Assembly: GCA_025354825.1 (NCBI GenBank)
Contig: JANXMC010000249.1
Location: forward strand, 1-34,204
Direction of reading: 5' to 3'
Origin: Myxococcales bacterium
GTDB lineage: Bacteria; Myxococcota_A; Polyangia; Polyangiales; Polyangiaceae
Length of the DNA stretch: 34,204 bases
Shown: positions 1 to 7,676 of the stretch, in pieces
Layout: every line of letters starts with the position of its first letter
Position numbering within the stretch: the first letter of the stretch is position 1
Program-made: the position numbers and the translations under genes
The notes under the pieces: model-generated
What the model was told of the DNA's origin: nothing
Databases searched by the model: none
What the model saw: only the letters and a program-made list of their open reading frames with translations

Positions 1-93
1 GTACGTCGGGGAGCACCTCCGGAGGCTGCCATGCTTCTGTCATGGCTGCGTCATGGGGCGCGAGAATCTGGCGCGGCACCCCCGCGACGGCGC

Positions 94-378
94 TCAGCGC
101 AAGTTCGAATTGAGCGCGTTCAAGAGCGTGCCGTCGTCCCCCGAGAGCTCCCACAGCATGCCGCCGCCGAGCCCCTTGCTCTTGATGTACTTGGCTTTGT
201 ACCCCATCGATTCGGCATCGTCGTAGCGCGTCGGGCAACCTTCGAGATCTTCATCGTGACAGCCGACGTTGCAGCCGCAATGCCAACGTTCACAACGGGG
301 GGGCAGTGTGGGCGAACGCCGAAATGCCGCGAAAAGAAGCAGATCGCGCCCGTCCATCCTGCCCGCGGGGAGGATCAA
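94..378 (-). pseudogene. C-terminal remnant of a GH18 chitinase
   Basis: The last 45 or so codons read like the end of a glycoside hydrolase family 18 catalytic barrel: a YDDAESM segment, then K-x-KYIK, then GLGGGMLWELSGDD and a short helix before the stop at 94. In GH18 enzymes this region forms the last two barrel strands, and the Trp lines the sugar site. The upstream residues do not look like GH18, and the frame is closed by a stop near 437, so the catalytic DxxDxDxE part is missing. The remaining piece is far too short for an enzyme of about 350 or more residues. I infer a decayed gene whose 5' part was lost or replaced by the DUF695 gene just upstream on the same strand. A TTG at 376-378 is the only nearby start and is probably not used. 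Confidence 0.6.
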
Positions 379-412
379 CGCGATCTTCGGATCGCGCAGA
401 TCCAGACCGTGC

Positions 413-865
413 TCACTGCGGCAGTGAGGGAACGTCGGTCAGCATGCCGTTGTACGGGCGCCATTCGGGGTCGTAGACGAGGGTGAGCTCGTACCCAACG
501 GTCGGCCCCGCGGCTTTGACGACGCCGTCCGCGGCCTCGCCATTCGTGGGCGCTGCATGAAAGAAGAAGAGGTCGCGCGTGCCGTTGCTCGTGATGCAGA
601 GCGCGTAATACGCACCAAAGTGCGCCTGCAGGGCGTCGGCGATTCGCACTTCGGACGCGTCGAGGCGTGCGCTCTCGGCCTCGTCGCTCGGCCGGCCGTC
701 ACCGCCGAGATTCGTATAGGTCAACGTCACGAGCAGCAGGTAGGGCGCTTCGGCCCCGTCGAACGTGAGGAGCCCGGCGTTCTTTCGAAGCTGCGCGCGG
801 CGGCCTCCGAGGGAACCGATGCCCGTAATCCATTGCTGCGCCTTGTAGTCGGGGGAGGCTGCCAT
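413..865 (-). CDS. DUF695 domain protein
   Basis: A protein of about 150 residues, taking the ATG at 865; a TTG at 913 in the same frame is less likely. It shows the DUF695 pattern. An early segment FDGAEAPYLLLV is followed by a strand and a G-x-P turn (DGRPSDEAE), then a helix of the kind that aligns charged residues. A central SNGTRDLFFFH strand resembles the 'G-x-R-D' strand of the family. The tail DPEWRPYNGML matches the typical DxxWxxY ending. The function of DUF695 is not established, and many members are stand-alone cytoplasmic proteins. The gene is divergent from the GH16 gene and sits directly upstream of the chitinase scrap. I am fairly confident of the family and have no basis for a role. 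Confidence 0.7.
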   Translation of the reverse strand: MAASPDYKAQQWITGIGSLGGRRAQLRKNAGLLTFDGAEAPYLLLVTLTYTNLGGDGRPSDEAESARLDASEVRIADALQAHFGAYYALCITSNGTRDLFFFHAAPTNGEAADGVVKAAGPTVGYELTLVYDPEWRPYNGMLTDVPSLPQ

Positions 866-962
866 CTCGCGGGTAGCACGTAGTCGGACAGTGCCCTCTG
901 GTCTAGTCGTCAACCACGATCGGGTCGATCACGGTCGAGGCGCACCGCCCGATCGCGTTATG

Positions 963-978
963 CGTTGGAATACCAACG
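963..978. promoter_or_regulatory. 16-bp palindrome, candidate operator
   Basis: CGTTGG-AATA-CCAACG is a perfect inverted repeat with 6-bp arms and a 4-base centre. It lies in the roughly 190-bp divergent gap between the DUF695 start (865) and the GH16 glucanase start (1059). The position suits a dimeric regulator controlling one or both genes, but no regulator gene is adjacent and no second copy was noticed. The role is inferred. Confidence 0.3.
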
Positions 979-1058
979 ATCCACCCGGGAATTCGCCGAG
1001 TTATTTGCCAATTTAGGCGTCGCATCGCACTGGCACCCTTCTCGCTCTAGTGCCTGTC

Positions 1059-2351
1059 ATGCGAACAACCAATCTCGCGAATGGCGCCACGCGCTTGGCA
1101 CTCCTCCTTTCGACCCTCGCCATGCCGCTCCTTGGTTGTGGCAGCACGCCGGCCGACGCGACGTCGGGCGAAAGCGTCACCGCCCTCGGCGCAGGCTCGA
1201 CGTACCGCCCCGCGAACGGCGGCAGCATGTGCATGGACGTCTCCTACGCGAGCCGCGACAACGGGTCGCGCCTGCAAATCTGGAACTGCAACGGCGGCGA
1301 CCAGCAGCAGTGGGACTATTCCGGAGGGATGCTCCACGTCTATGGCAACAAGTGCCTCGACGTCGTCGAGGGTGTGAACCAGAACGGCACGCGGCTTCAG
1401 ATCTGGGACTGCACGCCGGGCAATACGAATCAGCAGTTCGTTCGTAATGGCAATACCTGGGTTTGGGCGAATCACAACAAGTGCATCGACCTCCCCTGGG
1501 GCAGCGCCGCGGCGGGCAACTTCCTCCAGGTTTGGGACTGCGTCGGCAACGCGAACCAGCAGTGGAACCAGTCGGGTGGCTCGGCCCCCGCGCCTGCGCC
1601 CGCCCCGGCACCGCCGCCCCCGTCGTCGGGGTGGAACCTCGTCTGGGCAGACGAGTTCAACGGCAACTCGATCGATCAAGGTAAGTGGAACTACGAGGTC
1701 AACTGCGACGGCGGCGGGAACAACGAGCAGCAGTGTTACACGAACAGCGGCGCCAATTCGTATGTTCAAGACGGCCACTTGGTCATCAAGGTCATCAAGC
1801 AGAATTACAACGGCAAGCCCTATACGTCTGCCCGGTTGAATTCGAACAACAAGGGCGACTGGACGTACGGTCGCTTCGAGTCGCGCGCCAAGGTCCCCTG
1901 TGGTCAGGGCTTCTGGCCCGCGGTCTGGATGCTCCCGACGGATTGGAAATACGGCTCGTGGCCCACGAGCGGCGAGCTCGACATCATGGAGGTCCTCGGC
2001 GGCCAGCCGAACGCGCTCTTCGGCACTGCCCACTTTGGCGCCGCCTGGCCCAACAACCGCCACGTCGGCGGCCAGTACAACATGCCCAATGGCAACTTCT
2101 GCGGCGACTACCACGAGTTCGCCATCGAACGGGCTGCCGATCACGTCGAGTGGTTCGTCGACGGCAAAAGCTACTTCACGATCCGCCCGGGCGATCAGAG
2201 CTGGAGCCCCGCGCCGAAGTGGCCCTTCGACGAGCGCTTCCACTTCATCCTCAACGTCGCCATGGGCGGCGACTGGCCCGGCGCACCGGACGGCAACATT
2301 CAGCAGGGCGAGATGGATGTCGATTACGTGCGAGCCTACGTGAGGCAGTAA
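1059..2351 (+). CDS. secreted ricin-lectin/GH16 endo-beta-1,3-glucanase lipoprotein
   Basis: A secreted beta-glucan hydrolase, most likely laminarinase-type (endo-1,3-beta-glucanase). The start is hydrophobic with a lipobox (PLLGC, Cys27), so a lipoprotein is predicted. Residues about 45-175 form a ricin-type beta-trefoil with three repeats, each carrying an LQ(I/V)W(N/D)C strand and a QxW-like motif (QQW, QQF, QQW). A Pro/Ala linker follows at about 177-195, then a GH16 domain to the end. The GH16 signature GELDIME places the nucleophile and acid/base at Glu306 and Glu311, with Asp308 between them. An in-frame GTG at 1050 would add three residues; ATG 1059 is preferred. The lectin domain probably anchors the enzyme on fungal, algal or prey glucan. 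This fits a predatory or polymer-degrading myxobacterium. Family assignment is firm; the exact substrate is inferred. Confidence 0.93.
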   Translation: MRTTNLANGATRLALLLSTLAMPLLGCGSTPADATSGESVTALGAGSTYRPANGGSMCMDVSYASRDNGSRLQIWNCNGGDQQQWDYSGGMLHVYGNKCLDVVEGVNQNGTRLQIWDCTPGNTNQQFVRNGNTWVWANHNKCIDLPWGSAAAGNFLQVWDCVGNANQQWNQSGGSAPAPAPAPAPPPPSSGWNLVWADEFNGNSIDQGKWNYEVNCDGGGNNEQQCYTNSGANSYVQDGHLVIKVIKQNYNGKPYTSARLNSNNKGDWTYGRFESRAKVPCGQGFWPAVWMLPTDWKYGSWPTSGELDIMEVLGGQPNALFGTAHFGAAWPNNRHVGGQYNMPNGNFCGDYHEFAIERAADHVEWFVDGKSYFTIRPGDQSWSPAPKWPFDERFHFILNVAMGGDWPGAPDGNIQQGEMDVDYVRAYVRQ

Positions 2352-2390
2352 ACTCACGCGGCTCGCCCAGGCTGATACGCTGGGCGGGCC

Positions 2391-2776
2391 ATGCCCGAGC
2401 TTTTCCGACGACTCTTCTCGGCGGACGGCTTCATGCCGCACGGACACTGCTATCTCTGGCGACCGGAAATCGTCTGGTTGCACGTCGTCTCCGATACGTG
2501 CATCGCGCTCGCCTACTTCTCGATCCCAATTACCCTCGGGTATTTCGTGAGGCGGCGCCGTGACCTCCCGTTCGCGTGGATGTTCGTCGCGTTCGGCGTC
2601 TTCCCGCCCAGGGGCGGAGGTTCGTCTTCGTGACGGGCGGCGCCTTCTCGCCGCGGGCGGAAGCGTTCCTCGCCGACGTCTCGAACCTTCGCGTGTCGAA
2701 GCCGTTCGCGATGGGGACGCTCCGCGCGGTCGCCCGAGAGTACGTTCGAAGCGCAGACGGCGGCGGAGATCCGTAG
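2391..2776 (+). pseudogene. internally deleted hybrid histidine kinase with ethylene-receptor-like sensor
   Basis: The first 70 codons encode a membrane sensor like the N-terminus of plant ethylene receptors and their bacterial relatives: VVSDTCIALAYFSIP, a second hydrophobic stretch, then FAWMFVAFGVF. Asp35 and Tyr42 have the same 7-residue spacing as two copper-site residues of ETR1. The Cys/His pair expected on the third helix is absent because the sequence breaks off at about 2605. Immediately afterwards, in another frame, comes the end of a response-regulator receiver domain (FVFVTGGAF, then SKPF with the conserved Lys, then a final helix), ending at 2776. Everything between (rest of sensor, PAS/GAF, kinase core, receiver start) is gone. 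One deletion that also shifted the frame explains this. The product should be inactive. Confidence 0.75.
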
Positions 2777-2967
2777 GTCAGCGCGAGGGTGTTCTCTCTT
2801 TCGTATCCCATCGCGTGGGTCTTAGGTCAAAGGGCTTTCGGGCCAACGCATCCTATGACCCAACTGCGCTCCCCATGTCTGCGCTCGATACCGCTCGACT
2901 CTCCGCGGTGGCCCTTCCGGTCGGTGGCTTTGCCTCAGCGCCGCGAATCGCAAACACCTTAAATGAC

Positions 2968-3000
2968 AAACAGCCGGAACCGCATTGCGGCCGGCTGTTT
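2968..3000 (-). terminator. strong hairpin terminator
   Basis: AAACAGCCGG and CCGGCTGTTT are perfect inverted arms enclosing a further CCGC/GCGG pairing. The T-rich end on the minus strand follows the small exported-protein gene, whose stop lies 40 bases upstream. The flanking A and T runs mean it could work in both directions, but no intact plus-strand gene feeds into it. Confidence 0.75.
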
Positions 3001-3039
3001 TGATCTCGTCTATCGTCGATCGAGATTAGGAATCACGAC

Positions 3040-3372
3040 TCAGGGAATCGCGACGTCCTTCTCGAAGTTCTTGCACTTGTCGCCCGAGCAGACGCCGCCC
3101 TTGAGCTTTGCCGTGCCTTTGGGCGCGCCCGCGAGGGTCGCCGTGGTCTCGCTGAACGTGAACTTCGACTTATCGAGCTTCGCGTCGCCGACCGTGAGCT
3201 TCCACGGGTATTCCTTGTTCACGTGCCAGCCGCCCTTCGAGGTGACGACGACCTTGCCGCCGGCGACGCTGACGTCGAACTCGTCGTCTGCGCGAGCATC
3301 GCCCGCGGCCGTCAGCGCGACGAACGCGGCCGCGACCGCAACGAAAGAGCCCAGGTGCTTGGCAATGCGCAT
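3040..3372 (-). CDS. small exported protein of unknown function
   Basis: The product is 110 residues. The start at 3372 is supported by an AGGAG ribosome site about 9 bases upstream. The protein opens with a clear signal peptide (MRIAKHLGSF, a hydrophobic Ala/Val core, and cleavage after ADARA or a similar site). The mature part is a small beta-rich domain with a GWHVNKEYPWKL segment, a Lys/Thr-rich strand region and a CSGDKC cysteine pair near the end. Similar 'HVN-x-EYP' proteins occur in delta-proteobacteria, and a superficial likeness to DsbD alpha-type immunoglobulin folds is possible. No function is assigned. It has its own terminator and probably its own promoter, so it is a single-gene unit. 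Confidence 0.75.
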   Translation of the reverse strand: MRIAKHLGSFVAVAAAFVALTAAGDARADDEFDVSVAGGKVVVTSKGGWHVNKEYPWKLTVGDAKLDKSKFTFSETTATLAGAPKGTAKLKGGVCSGDKCKNFEKDVAIP

Positions 3373-3805
3373 CGTTCTATCTCCTCTGCGACTCGGGGTT
3401 GGGAGTCGCTTGTTGTTCTTGGAAAACGTGTTGGCAGGCGAGGGTCGCACGATTCTGCGCTCCCCTCCGTCATCGTTCGACGTCGGTGGGGTCACCGAAA
3501 GTCATCGTCGCTTTCGGCTCCCGACGGGATGGGCGTAGTGCACGGCGTGGGCCACCTGCTTTGGACCCCCGAGGGGTGATCGCGAAGGCTCTGAAGTTGG
3601 ATCGAAGAGGCGCGTCAACACGCCGAATCCGATGGGGAATGACGCTCCCGGCACAGTTCCGGCGCGACCGCGCGGGTCGTGACTGCCCTGGCGCGGCGAC
3701 CCGCCAGAGGGGCGGATCGGCATTTCCTCGGGGAAGGGCTCGTACCTCGGTGCCGGCGTCGCACGATGGGCACTTTGGGCAAGACGCGGGCCGGGACTCG
3801 TACGC
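3373..3805. other. intergenic region, no gene seen
   Basis: These 433 bases separate the divergent small exported-protein gene and the OPT transporter. No frame gives a recognisable protein, and the longer open frames look like GC-driven noise. The region probably carries the promoters of both genes; a possible minus-strand sigma-54 element is listed separately. Confidence 0.5.
3539..3554 (-). promoter_or_regulatory. candidate sigma-54 (-24/-12) promoter
   Basis: On the minus strand this reads TGGCCCACGCCGTGCA. The GG and GC doublets have the canonical -24/-12 spacing, and TGGC and TGCA match the consensus ends. It would start a transcript about 155 bases before the small exported-protein gene. 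In GC-rich DNA such matches also arise by chance. Confidence 0.25.
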
Positions 3806-6319
3806 ATGATGCGCGCCGAAATGGCAGCCCCCGACTTCAAACCGTACATCCCCGCCTCCGCCAAGCTCCGCGAGCTCACGGTCGTGCCGCTCATCCTCGG
3901 CACCGTCCTCGGCATCGTCTTCGGCGCGTCGTCCCTTTACCTCGTCCTCAAAGTCGGGTTGACGGTGAGCGCGTCGATCCCGGTCGCGGTCATCTCGATC
4001 ACGCTGTTTCGGCTGCTGTCGAAGCTCGGCTTCAAGAACACGACGATTCTCGAGAACAACGTCGTTCAAACGGCGGGCTCGGCCGGTGAGTCGATCGCGT
4101 TCGGCGTCGGCGTGACGATGCCGGCCATCATGATTCTGGGGTTCGACCTGGAGGCGACGCGCGTCACTTTGGTCGCCGTCCTCGGCGGGCTCCTCGGAAT
4201 CCTCATGATGATTCCGCTCCGTCGCGCGCTCATCGTCGAGCAGCACGGCCTCCTCAAGTACCCGGAGGGGACGGCCTGTGCCGAGGTGCTCAAAGCCGGC
4301 GCCTCCGACGAATCGCGTAAGGCCGCGTCGCTCGACACCGCGAGCGCGGAGGCCGACGACGGCGACGAGTCAGGCTCGGGCGGCAAGGTCATCTTCGCCG
4401 GCTTCGCCTTGGGACTCATTTACAAGGCCGTGATGGTCGCCCTCAAAGGGTGGAAAGACACACCCGAGAAGATCTTCGGCGCGCCGTTCAAGGCCGGCTC
4501 GGTCTCGGCGGAGATCTCCCCCGAGCTTCTTGGAGTTGGCTACATCATCGGCCCGCGCATCGCGTCGGTCATGTGTGCCGGCGGCGTACTTGCCTATCTG
4601 GTGCTCATTCCCGCCATCAAATTTTTCGGCGAAGGGATGGTCGGCCCCCTCGCTCCGGGCACGATTCCGATCCGTGAGATGAGCCCCCACGAGATCCGCA
4701 GCGCCTACATTCTCTACATCGGTGCAGGGGCCGTCGCGGCGGGCGGCATCGTGAGCCTCTTGCGGTCACTGCCGACGATCTGGAGCGGCATCCGCGGCGG
4801 CCTGCGCGACTTCAAAGCCCGCAAAGAGCGCGGCGCCGGCGACGCCGTCGATACGACGTTGCGCACCGAGCAAGACCTGCCGATGAAGTGGGTTCTCATC
4901 GGGCTCATCGCCATCATGGCCGTCATCTCCCTCGCGCCGTCGCTTCACATGAACCTCGGCGGCGCGATTCTCATCGTCGCCTTCGGGTTTCTGTTCGTGA
5001 CGGTCTCGTCGCGGCTGACGGGCGAAATCGGCTCGTCGTCGAACCCTATTTCCGGCATGACGGTCGCGACGCTCCTCTTCACGTGCGCGATCTTCTTGCT
5101 CCTCGGTTGGACGGGCTCGGCCTACTACGTCACCGCCCTCTCGGTGGGCGCCATCGTCTGTATTGCCGCGTCGAACGGCGGCACGACGTCACAAGATTTG
5201 AAGACTGGCTTTCTATTGGGGTCGACGCCGCGCCTTCAGCAAATTGCCATTCTCGTCGGCGCCCTCGCGTCGGCCGTGATTCTCGGCCCCATCCTTCTTC
5301 GCCTCAATACGGCGGCCACCGTCTACGTCCCGCGCATCTCTTTCGAGCGCACCGAGCCTACCGTCGCAGCCGCGCCGCTCGCAAGCGACGTCGCCGCCAC
5401 GCTCCCGTCCTATTCGGGTAGCGCGCCCCACGGCGGCGGCACGTTCCTGAGCTACCATGCGCCCGGCGACAGCACGCTCCCCGCAGGCTCCTACCTCGTC
5501 GACGCCCAGACCCACGTCGTCGCCTTCAAGGTCTCCGAGACCTTCCCCGAAGCGCTCCACGTCGATCCGGCCACGCTCACCCAGCACGAGCACGTCGAAG
5601 GCCCCCAAGCCAAAGACGACGCCGCCAGCTACTTGGTTTGGCACAAGGTCGACGCCGAGAACGGGCCCCCCGGCAAATACCTCGTACGTGACGACGGGAC
5701 GCCGGCCTACTTGGTCGATCCGGGCATCAACGGTGTGCACTCGGCACGCCCGGACGGCTCCCACGTCGCCAAGTTCGACGCGCCCAAAGCGACGTTGATG
5801 TCGTACATCATCAAAGGGATTCTCAATCGCCAGCTCCCCTGGGGCCTCGTGCTTCTCGGTGTGATGATCGCATTGGTGCTCGAGATGTCGGGCATTCCGT
5901 CCCTCGGCTTCGCCGTTGGCGTGTACCTGCCGCTCTCGTCGTCGACGCCGATCTTCGTCGGCGGAATGATTCGCTGGCTGGTCGACATGAACCTTCGCAA
6001 AAAACACGAAGGGAAAAACCTCACCGAAGAAGAGCTCACCGCCGAAGGCGACAAGAGCCGCGGCGTCTTGATGGCCTCCGGCTACATCGCGGGCGGCGCT
6101 ATCGCCGGCATCGTCATCGCCTTCGTTGCAGGCGTTTTCGGCGACCTTCAGACGCGCATCGAAGAGTGGTCGAAAGCGAACAATCCATTCTTCGAAGGGC
6201 CCAACTCCGACGCATGGTCCATGGTCCCGTTCCTCGCCATCATGCTTCTCCTCTTCCTCGTGGGGCGCGACATGGTGCTCGCGGCGCCCAAGCGGATGGC
6301 GAAAACGGCTTCGAAGTAG
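3806..6319 (+). CDS. OPT-family oligopeptide/metal-chelate transporter
   Basis: A polytopic inner-membrane transporter of the OPT superfamily, which imports oligopeptides or metal-peptide chelates by cation symport. The N-terminal [21 protein letters not shown] region, the [20 protein letters not shown] segment and the [15 protein letters not shown] loop are all typical of bacterial OPT members. At 837 residues it is longer than the usual 600-700. Much of the excess is a soluble region at about residues 505-660 between membrane segments. It contains two similar stretches (SYHAPGD...[16 protein letters not shown] and VWHKVDA...[18 protein letters not shown]) before the final helices. ATG codons at 3809 and 3821 are alternative starts. 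The substrate cannot be read from sequence. The gene stands alone and ends at a hairpin shared with the GNAT gene. Confidence 0.92.
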   Translation: MMRAEMAAPDFKPYIPASAKLRELTVVPLILGTVLGIVFGASSLYLVLKVGLTVSASIPVAVISITLFRLLSKLGFKNTTILENNVVQTAGSAGESIAFGVGVTMPAIMILGFDLEATRVTLVAVLGGLLGILMMIPLRRALIVEQHGLLKYPEGTACAEVLKAGASDESRKAASLDTASAEADDGDESGSGGKVIFAGFALGLIYKAVMVALKGWKDTPEKIFGAPFKAGSVSAEISPELLGVGYIIGPRIASVMCAGGVLAYLVLIPAIKFFGEGMVGPLAPGTIPIREMSPHEIRSAYILYIGAGAVAAGGIVSLLRSLPTIWSGIRGGLRDFKARKERGAGDAVDTTLRTEQDLPMKWVLIGLIAIMAVISLAPSLHMNLGGAILIVAFGFLFVTVSSRLTGEIGSSSNPISGMTVATLLFTCAIFLLLGWTGSAYYVTALSVGAIVCIAASNGGTTSQDLKTGFLLGSTPRLQQIAILVGALASAVILGPILLRLNTAATVYVPRISFERTEPTVAAAPLASDVAATLPSYSGSAPHGGGTFLSYHAPGDSTLPAGSYLVDAQTHVVAFKVSETFPEALHVDPATLTQHEHVEGPQAKDDAASYLVWHKVDAENGPPGKYLVRDDGTPAYLVDPGINGVHSARPDGSHVAKFDAPKATLMSYIIKGILNRQLPWGLVLLGVMIALVLEMSGIPSLGFAVGVYLPLSSSTPIFVGGMIRWLVDMNLRKKHEGKNLTEEELTAEGDKSRGVLMASGYIAGGAIAGIVIAFVAGVFGDLQTRIEEWSKANNPFFEGPNSDAWSMVPFLAIMLLLFLVGRDMVLAAPKRMAKTASK

Positions 6320-6327
6320 AACGGGCG

Positions 6328-6357
6328 GCGAGCGGAGATCTCACCGTCTCCGCTCGC
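6328..6357. terminator. shared hairpin between convergent genes
   Basis: GCGAGCGGAGA and TCTCCGCTCGC are perfect 11-bp arms around an 8-base loop, exactly between the stop of the OPT transporter and the stop of the convergent acetyltransferase. No long T run follows, so termination may depend on the stem or on Rho. It can serve both strands. Confidence 0.6.
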
Positions 6358-6364
6358 GGGAATC

Positions 6365-6850
6365 TCACAGTTTCTTTTGCATGACCAGCGCTCGACCCGT
6401 CGCGGGGTCGAGCTCGTAGGTGCCGAATCCTACGTTCTCGTAGAGTGACCACGCGCGCGTGTTGTTCTCTTGGCACTCGAGGGTGAGCTTCGCGAAGCCG
6501 CGCTCGCGCGCGTAAGCCTCTGCGGCGGCCAAGAGGGCGCGACCGACCCCTTTCCCCGCATGGCTCGGGACGACGGCGAGGTCGTGGATGTTCAAAAGGC
6601 GATTGCCGGCGAAGGTCGAATACCCGACGAAGCAGACGGCGACGCCGATGGGCTCGGAGTCGTCGCGCGCGAGGAAGACGACGGTGCCCGGATGGGCGCG
6701 GAGCCCGGGAATCAAGCGTGATTTGATGTCGTCGGCGAGGGGCGCCCCGTTCGCGGTGGGGGATTGCGAATAGGAGTCGATCATCGCGACGGTGGCCGCG
6801 GAGTCGTCGTCATGCGTTAGGTCCGCCTGGGCTATTTCGAATTTGCTCAC
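6365..6850 (-). CDS. GNAT-family N-acetyltransferase
   Basis: The product is 161 residues, starting from GTG 6850 (VSKFEIAQ). A longer frame to 6916 would run into the start of the divergent ligase remnant and adds only Arg/Ser-rich noise. The GNAT core is clear. A beta-4 strand (LNIHDLAVVP) is followed by the acetyl-CoA pyrophosphate loop SHAGKGVGRALL. The AEAYARERGFAKLTLECQ strand-helix and an NTRAWSLYENVGF motif come last; the latter is the typical 'N-x-x-A-x-x-x-Y-x-x-x-G-F' of motif B. The protein would transfer acetyl from acetyl-CoA to an amine, but the acceptor cannot be inferred. It is cytoplasmic, single-gene and convergent with the transporter. Confidence 0.88.
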   Translation of the reverse strand: MSKFEIAQADLTHDDDSAATVAMIDSYSQSPTANGAPLADDIKSRLIPGLRAHPGTVVFLARDDSEPIGVAVCFVGYSTFAGNRLLNIHDLAVVPSHAGKGVGRALLAAAEAYARERGFAKLTLECQENNTRAWSLYENVGFGTYELDPATGRALVMQKKL

Positions 6851-6914
6851 GGGAGAGACGGTAGCCGATACGCGGCTTCGCGATCTCTCGCGCGCCCGAT
6901 TACGATGCGCCCCC

Positions 6915-7520
6915 ATGAGTGCCGAGACCGTCGCCGCGCCGCCGCGTCAGTACAACTTCGCCGCGGCCCTGTTCGAGGCTAACGCGTCGCGTCCACGAAA
7001 GCTGGCGTACATCGATGATGCGCAGACGCTCACGTACGGCGCCCTCGAGACGCTCGCAAAGCAGTTTGCCCAGGCGCTCTACGGTCTCGGTCTCCGGCGC
7101 GAAGAGCGGATTCTGCTGGTCCTGCTGGATACCATCGACCTCCCCATTGCGTTCCTCGGCGCGCTCTACGCCGGCGTCGTTCCGGTCGTCGTCAACACGC
7201 TGCTGCCTGCAGTCGACTACGCCTTCATGCTCGAGCACTCGGGGGCGCGCGCCGTCGTCGTCTCGGGGTCGCTCGCGCCCAAGCTCACGACCGCCATCGC
7301 GACGGCGGGCGACGACTACACCGCGATCCCGTCCGTTGTCTCCCAGCCCGAAGCGGCCGGCACCGCCTATTACCAAAACAGGCGCTTGTCGCCCGCTACA
7401 TGTCACATCTGTGAGGTCTGCGCTGAAGAGCGCCCTCGTGGTCCGCGACATCGTCGACAGCGAAGCGCCGACGCCCGCTCTGCTGGACCCTCGGCAGGAG
7501 TCGAAGGCGCCCGCGAATAG
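6915..7520 (+). pseudogene. truncated benzoate-CoA ligase family gene
   Basis: The start at 6915 gives MSAETVAAPPRQYNF, then ANASRPRKLAYIDDA, LTYGALE, and a VLLDTIDLPIAFLGALYAGVVPVVVNTLL block that closely resembles the N-terminal lobe of benzoate-CoA and related aryl-CoA ligases. Similarity fades after about 7320 (residue 135). The frame then runs through unrelated Arg-rich sequence to a stop at 7520. The ATP-binding P-loop, the adenylation core and the C-terminal lid (about 370 residues) are missing, so no ligase activity is expected. The break coincides with the left side of the secretion cassette, which suggests insertion or deletion there. The crotonase and dehydrogenase beyond the cassette could be its former pathway partners. 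Confidence 0.8.
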
Positions 7521-7676
7521 AGCTGCTCACGCTTCGGCGCCGGGGGCTTGGAACCGGGCCGAGCCTCGTTGTACTGTCCACGCGTGCATCATCCTGACCA
7601 GCGCCTCGCAGTCCTCGTCGCCGTTTTCCTTTTCCGGGCACCTGTAGGCGCGGTCGCTGTGGCTCGCTGAGATCCC
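7321..7676. other. junction region without a recognisable gene
   Basis: The ligase homology ends at the left and the thiolase-like gene begins at the right. The sequence between codes for nothing I recognise on either strand, although the ligase frame stays open to 7520. No inverted-repeat ends or transposase fragment were seen. The 10-mer ACAGCGAAGC at 7457-7466 recurs at 10354-10363 on the other side of the cassette, which may be chance. Promoters for the cassette would have to lie here. Confidence 0.45.

Noticed and set aside
17-26. CCTCCGGAGG palindrome downstream of the chitinase scrap
   Set aside because: Only 10 bases with no loop and no T run; too short to be called a terminator.
1030-1045. 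TGGCACCCTTCTCGCT resembling a sigma-54 element before the glucanase
   Set aside because: The -12 half is poor and it would place the transcript start within about 5 bases of the start codon, leaving no leader.
1047-2483. Long open frame antisense to the GH16 glucanase
   Set aside because: It is Arg/Val/Ala-rich with no domain or signal, and lies opposite a gene with a clear lectin and catalytic motif. Such antisense frames are expected in GC-rich DNA.
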